A stretch of 64,000 nucleotides of DNA from Micromonospora rifamycinica (lineage in GTDB: Bacteria > Actinomycetota > Actinomycetes > Mycobacteriales > Micromonosporaceae). The stretch covers positions 3,534,001-3,598,000 of the forward strand of contig NZ_LT607752.1 of assembly GCF_900090265.1 (NCBI RefSeq), in the 5' to 3' direction. Shown in pieces: positions 60,232 to 64,000 of the stretch. The notes below the pieces were generated by a model. It was not told the origin of the DNA, did not search any database, and saw only the letters and a list, made by a program, of their open reading frames with translations. A program made the position numbers and the translations under genes. Within the stretch, counting starts at the first letter, position 1. Every line of letters starts with the position of its first letter.

Positions 60232-62502
60232 CTATCGGCCACGGCTCTGCCGCGGCGGGTGAGGACCGGAAGACGCGCCGCCCGGCTGCGTCACACCGGG
60301 GGTGCCGACGGCGTGCCGACCGGTCGGCTGCTCGGTCCGCGCGCCGTCGGCGGGGGTCCGGTCGGCCGCCGACTGGTCGGAGGGGGGCTGGTCGGCGGCG
60401 GACGGACCGGTGGGGGGACCGGCGCGGGGCGGATCGTCGTCCCCGACCGCCGTTCCCGCCGGGACCGCCGTCGGATCGGCCGGCACCTCCCCGGCCGGCA
60501 CCGGTCGCGGACGCGCGGTCGCCACCCGGTAGCCGTCCCGGCCGGCGCCCTTGGCCGCGTACAACGCCTCGTCGGCGGCGTCCAGCACCTCCGTGCCGGT
60601 GCCGGCGTGGTCCGGGTAGACGGCGATGCCGATGGAGACCGACATCGTGATCGTCGTCGGGGTTCCGGTGTGGCCGGCCACCACGACCGGGGTCTCCCGG
60701 ACCGCCGCGCCCAGCCGCTCGGCGACGGTCGCCGCGCCCCGGGCGTCGGTCTCCGGCAGCAGCACCACGAACTCCTCACCCCCCTGCCGGAAGGCCAGGT
60801 CCACCTCGCGGATCTCGCCCCGGACCCGACGGGCGAACTCGGCGAGCACCGCGTCCCCGGCGGCGTGCCCGTAACTGTCGTTGACGATCTTGAAGCGGTC
60901 CAGGTCGAGGACCAGGATGCTGAGCATCCGACCGAACCGGTTGGCCCGCTCCACCTCCCGGCGCAACGACTCCCGCAGGTAGCGGTAGTTCCACAGCCCG
61001 GTCAGCGGGTCGGTCAGCGACAGCCGCTGCGCCTCCTCGTGGACCCGGACGTTCTCCACCGCCACCGCCGCGTGCCCGGCGAAGGTCCGCAGGGTGGCCA
61101 GGTCGTCGTCGTCGAACTCGTCGCCCCCGAGCCGGTCGTAGAGGACCAGCACGCCGACCGCCGGATCCCGGCCGGCGGCCTCCCCGGCGGGCGCGGTGAA
61201 CGGCACCGCCACGTACGTCTCGCACCACGGCTCGCCGGGCGGCGTCGGGCCGGGTCGGACCCGCCCGCGTTGCGGCTCGCCGGTGGCGGCGACCGCACCG
61301 ACCACCCCCGCGCCGACCGGCATCCGCAGCTCCTCCGGATCGGTGCCCGCCGGGCAGCGCCCGGCCAGCCCCTCGACGCACTGCCCGACGAGCATCCCGG
61401 CGTCGTCGCGCAGCAGCACCGCCCCGGCCCGCGCCCCGGTCGCCGCGATGGCGCTGTGCAGGATCACCCGCAGGATGCGTTGCAAATCGTGGGTGCTGGC
61501 CAGGGTGTCCCCGAGCACCCCGAGATGGCCGCGCAGCTGGTCCCGGCTGCTGGTCAACGCCGCGACGTAGCCGGCGGTCTCCCGGATCATCCGGTTGAAC
61601 GCGGCGGCGAGCCGGCCGATCTCGTCCCGGCTGCGCACCGGCACCCGGGCGGTCAGGTCGCCCCCGGCCACCCGGTCCACCGCGCCGGCCAGCTCCACCA
61701 GGGGCCGGGTGGTCACCCGGGCCAGCCGCCACGCGGTCAGCACGGCCAGCGCGGCGGCCAGCAGCACCGCCCCGAGCAGCACGACCGGCAGACCCGACGA
61801 CTGCCCACCGGGCACCGAGAGCACCAGCGGCAACGGCTGCCCCGGGGTCGGTCCGAGCCGCCGGACGTACCGGCCGTCTCCGGTGGCGGTGACCCGCTCG
61901 CCGTCGGCCGAGCCGGCGGCGGCCAGCACCGCCGCGCGTACCCCGTCGGTTTCGGTGGTGTGGGCGATCCGGCCGGGACCGGCGGTGTCGTCGAGGAGGG
62001 TGACCGCGACGCCGGTCACGGCGGCCAACCGGGCCACGAACGCCGGGTCGACCAGCTCGGCGGCGGCCACCGCGCCGAGCGGCGTGCCGGCCGGATCGCG
62101 CAGGTCCACCCGGGCGCTGATGGCCCGCACCGGCCCGCCGGTCCGGACGCCCGCGCAGTCCTGCCAGCCGGTGGCGGGTCCACCCGGGGTGGCGTACGTG
62201 ACGCCACCGGCCCGGTCGGTGACCAGCACCGCGGCGGCCAGCCCCCGGCTGACCACCTGGCCGGCGGCGCCCGCCCGCCCGGCCGGGTCGGGGCGCAGGG
62301 CCACCGCGTCGGCGGCGGCCCGCAACTGCTGGCAGAGCGCGTCGATCGAGGTACGCACGGCGGTCGCGGCCAGGCTGAGCCGTTCGGTGGACCGGCTCCG
62401 GTCCACCGTCGACAGCGTGGTCCCGACGAAGACCGCACCGAGCACCACCGGGCCGAGCACCACCGTGAGAAAGGCCGCCGTCAACCGCCCGCGTAGCGTC
62501 AA
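60232..62502 (-). CDS. Membrane diguanylate cyclase: external sensor, HAMP, GAF and GGDEF
   Basis: Membrane-bound c-di-GMP synthase of about 756 aa. Helix 1 is at residues 7-30, an external sensor of about 200 residues with two Cys pairs follows, and helix 2 is at about 237-258 (VVLLGAVLLAAALAVL). Then come HAMP (LARVTTRPLVELAGAVDRVAGGDLTARV), GAF (about 380-530) and GGDEF. The active loop is intact as GGEEF (about 571-575) and the RxxD inhibitory site (REVD) lies five residues before it, so feedback control is expected. The last 90 residues are a Pro/Ala-rich tail. A TTG at 62502 with GGGGGGAAG upstream is the best start; no ATG fits. Confidence 0.88.
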   Translation of the reverse strand: MTLRGRLTAAFLTVVLGPVVLGAVFVGTTLSTVDRSRSTERLSLAATAVRTSIDALCQQLRAAADAVALRPDPAGRAGAAGQVVSRGLAAAVLVTDRAGGVTYATPGGPATGWQDCAGVRTGGPVRAISARVDLRDPAGTPLGAVAAAELVDPAFVARLAAVTGVAVTLLDDTAGPGRIAHTTETDGVRAAVLAAAGSADGERVTATGDGRYVRRLGPTPGQPLPLVLSVPGGQSSGLPVVLLGAVLLAAALAVLTAWRLARVTTRPLVELAGAVDRVAGGDLTARVPVRSRDEIGRLAAAFNRMIRETAGYVAALTSSRDQLRGHLGVLGDTLASTHDLQRILRVILHSAIAATGARAGAVLLRDDAGMLVGQCVEGLAGRCPAGTDPEELRMPVGAGVVGAVAATGEPQRGRVRPGPTPPGEPWCETYVAVPFTAPAGEAAGRDPAVGVLVLYDRLGGDEFDDDDLATLRTFAGHAAVAVENVRVHEEAQRLSLTDPLTGLWNYRYLRESLRREVERANRFGRMLSILVLDLDRFKIVNDSYGHAAGDAVLAEFARRVRGEIREVDLAFRQGGEEFVVLLPETDARGAATVAERLGAAVRETPVVVAGHTGTPTTITMSVSIGIAVYPDHAGTGTEVLDAADEALYAAKGAGRDGYRVATARPRPVPAGEVPADPTAVPAGTAVGDDDPPRAGPPTGPSAADQPPSDQSAADRTPADGARTEQPTGRHAVGTPGVTQPGGASSGPHPPRQSRGR

Positions 62503-62588
62503 CGTTCTTCCCCCCGGAAGTTCCAGGCCCGTTCCTGCGATGCTGACACAGAGCGACCGGCCGCACGGCGTTGCGTCAGGAGTGTTGC

Positions 62589-63215
62589 GTGCCCAATTTC
62601 TCCGATCACGCGGATGCCGTCCCGGCGGCCAAACGCGAGACACGCGTCGCGCTGCTCGCCCGCCGCCGGGCGCTCACCGCACCGCAGCGGGCCGCCGCCG
62701 CGCGGCGCGTCCAGGCCGAGCTGACCGATCTGGTACGCCGTCTGCGGCCGACCACGATGACCGCCTACGTGCCGGTCGGCTCCGAACCGGGCGGCCCCGA
62801 CCTGCCCGACGTGCTCCGGGCCGCGCTGCCGGCCGGGGCGGACCTGCTGCTGCCGGTGCTCCGCACCGACCTCGACCTGGACTGGGCACCGTACGCCGGG
62901 CCGGGCACCCTGGTCGCCGCCGGCCGGGGCATGCGCGAGCCGGACGGCCCGCGCCGGGGCCGAGCGGCGGTCACCGGGGCCACCCTGGTCGTGGTGCCCG
63001 CGCTGGCGGTCGACCGGCGCGGGCTGCGGCTGGGCCGGGGTGGCGGTTCCTACGACCGGGCGCTGGCCCGGGTGCCGGCGGCCGTCCTGACCGTGGCGCT
63101 GCTGCACGACGGCGAACTCCTCGCGGCGCTGCCCGCCCAGCCCCACGACCGCCCGGTGGGCGCGGCGCTCACCCCGTCGGACGGCCTGCGCCGGCTGCCC
63201 ACGGCCGCACCCTGA
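62589..63215 (+). CDS. 5-formyltetrahydrofolate cyclo-ligase
   Basis: Recycles 5-formyl-THF to methenyl-THF with ATP, 208 aa. The conserved Arg/Lys in KRETRVALLARRRAL (about residue 15), PVLRTDLDLDW and the C-terminal RLGRGGGSYDRAL with RPVGAALTPS are family hallmarks (5-FTHF cyclo-ligase/MTHFS). GTG 62589 has AGGAGT 5 nt upstream. Divergent from the diguanylate cyclase gene and followed by fmdB in the same direction after a 235-bp gap. Confidence 0.92.
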   Translation: MPNFSDHADAVPAAKRETRVALLARRRALTAPQRAAAARRVQAELTDLVRRLRPTTMTAYVPVGSEPGGPDLPDVLRAALPAGADLLLPVLRTDLDLDWAPYAGPGTLVAAGRGMREPDGPRRGRAAVTGATLVVVPALAVDRRGLRLGRGGGSYDRALARVPAAVLTVALLHDGELLAALPAQPHDRPVGAALTPSDGLRRLPTAAP

Positions 63216-63450
63216 AGGCCGGCCGTACCGCCGGTCCGGCCGACCACCTCCGCTCCCCCGGACGGCTCAGCCCGGCCGCGTCCCGCCGCACCCGCTCCCC
63301 GATGCGTCGGCGTGCCGACGCCCGTCCGGCTCCGCGATGTGCCGGATCACGATCCGGCCCCGTCCGCTGGACGAACCCGGGTCCGATGACGCACCATTGG
63401 CACTCGAATACGCCGAGTGCCAACCGGCCGTCCCAGATCCGGAGGAGAAC

Positions 63451-63855
63451 GTGCCCACGTACCAGTACGCCTGCACCGCGTGCGGCCACCAACTCGAGGC
63501 GGTGCAGTCGTTCTCCGACGAGCCGCTGACCGAGTGCCCCGCCTGCGAGGGGCGGCTGCGCAAGGTCTTCAACTCGGTCGGTGTCGTGTTCAAGGGCTCC
63601 GGCTTCTACCGCACCGACTCCCGGGCCTCGGGCACCGAGGGCAAGAGCAGCGCGGTGAAGTCCGACAGCACCTCCTCCGGTTCCGGCAAGGACTCGTCTG
63701 GTTCGTCCCCCGCGACCGGTTCGGGCTCCGGCTCCGGGTCCGGCTCGGGGTCGGGGTCGGGGTCGTCGACCGGCTCCGGATCCGGCTCGGCGGGCTCGAC
63801 CGGCGGTGGTTCCTCCGGGTCGACCAAGTCGCCGGCGGCCAGCACCTCCTCCTGA
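63451..63855 (+). CDS. FmdB-family zinc ribbon protein with Ser/Gly-rich tail
   Basis: Small regulatory-type protein of 134 aa. The N-terminal 50 residues are the FmdB zinc ribbon with Cys pairs CTACGH (residues 9-14) and CPACEGRL (about 33), the typical FKGSGFYRTD motif follows. The C-terminal 75 residues are almost all Ser and Gly with short Lys/Ala breaks, longer than in many homologues. GTG 63451 has GGAGG 5 nt upstream. The family was named from a regulator of formamidase, but its role in actinobacteria is unknown. Ends in a strong hairpin. Confidence 0.88.
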   Translation: MPTYQYACTACGHQLEAVQSFSDEPLTECPACEGRLRKVFNSVGVVFKGSGFYRTDSRASGTEGKSSAVKSDSTSSGSGKDSSGSSPATGSGSGSGSGSGSGSGSSTGSGSGSAGSTGGGSSGSTKSPAASTSS

Positions 63856-63868
63856 CCCGGTAGCCACC

Positions 63869-63903
63869 GAAGACCCCTGCCGCCCCGGGCCGCAGGGGTC
63901 TTC
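63869..63903 (+). terminator. Hairpin terminator after the FmdB gene
   Basis: Perfect 12-bp inverted repeat GAAGACCCCTGC / GCAGGGGTCTTC with an 11-nt loop, 14 bp after the stop. No T-tract. The remaining bases to 64000 hold no supported gene. Confidence 0.85.
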
Positions 63904-64000
63904 GTCGTCTCGGCCGGCCTTAGCAGATCCGGCGGGAGGACGGTGGCCGTCCACAGGTCCGCCCGTCGTCCAACGGCTGTGGACGACGGCTCGTGCCTCG

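Overview
The window is very GC-rich chromosomal DNA from an actinobacterium, most likely a Micromonosporaceae member close to Micromonospora. This rests on the codon bias, frequent GTG starts, 1-nt and 4-nt stop/start overlaps, the gene orders pth-rplY-prs-glmU, ispE-rsmA-tatD-metG-rsmI-PMT and galU-glp-rimJ-sepX, and products such as FmdB, DUF4383 and PMT proteins. Genus is an inference from family knowledge, not a database result.

Layout. 1-7.8 kb is a maltose/maltodextrin regulon: a malE-malF-malG-amylase operon on the minus strand, a divergent LacI-type regulator and a downstream alpha-glucosidase, with TTGC/GCAA palindromes as probable operators; no ATPase gene is present, so a shared MsiK-like ATPase elsewhere is expected. 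8-13 kb holds a GntR regulator, a YihY/BrkB membrane protein, a 2H phosphoesterase, trpS and a CorC-like CBS protein. 12.9-18.7 kb has galE-galK and the sulfate activation genes cysN-cysD-cysQ, separated by 520 bp of palindromes and tandem repeats. 18.8-23.3 kb holds pth, rplY, prs, glmU and tRNA-Gln. 23.3-28 kb holds an HTH protein, a TetR regulator, two DUF4383 paralogues and an ABC-F ATPase. 28.2-39.4 kb is housekeeping (ispE, a coupled small ORF, rsmA, tatD, metG, rsmI, protein mannosyltransferase) with an alpha/beta hydrolase and unknowns. 39.4-45.7 kb encodes envelope or secreted products (a vWA protein and its partner, a PPTase, a Pro-rich anchored protein, a trypsin-like protease) and a small RusA-like protein.

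45.75-55.95 kb is a genomic island. An intact tRNA-Ala lies at its right end, and a 34/35-bp copy of that tRNA's 3' end lies at its left end. The island carries a three-gene operon with 4-nt overlaps: a lipase-like alpha/beta hydrolase, a caspase-like/STAND NTPase/beta-propeller protein, and a 1598-aa protein with a STAND-type NTPase core and a long helical C-terminus. I read this as an NLR-like conflict (probably antiphage or abortive) system; the exact combination is the main discovery candidate. A degenerate IS5-type element with CTAG target duplications sits beside the tRNA.

56.2-62.5 kb carries the galU-glp(moeA-like)-rimJ-sepX/glpR cell-division cluster and a GAF-GGDEF diguanylate cyclase. 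62.6-64 kb carries 5-formyl-THF cyclo-ligase and FmdB.
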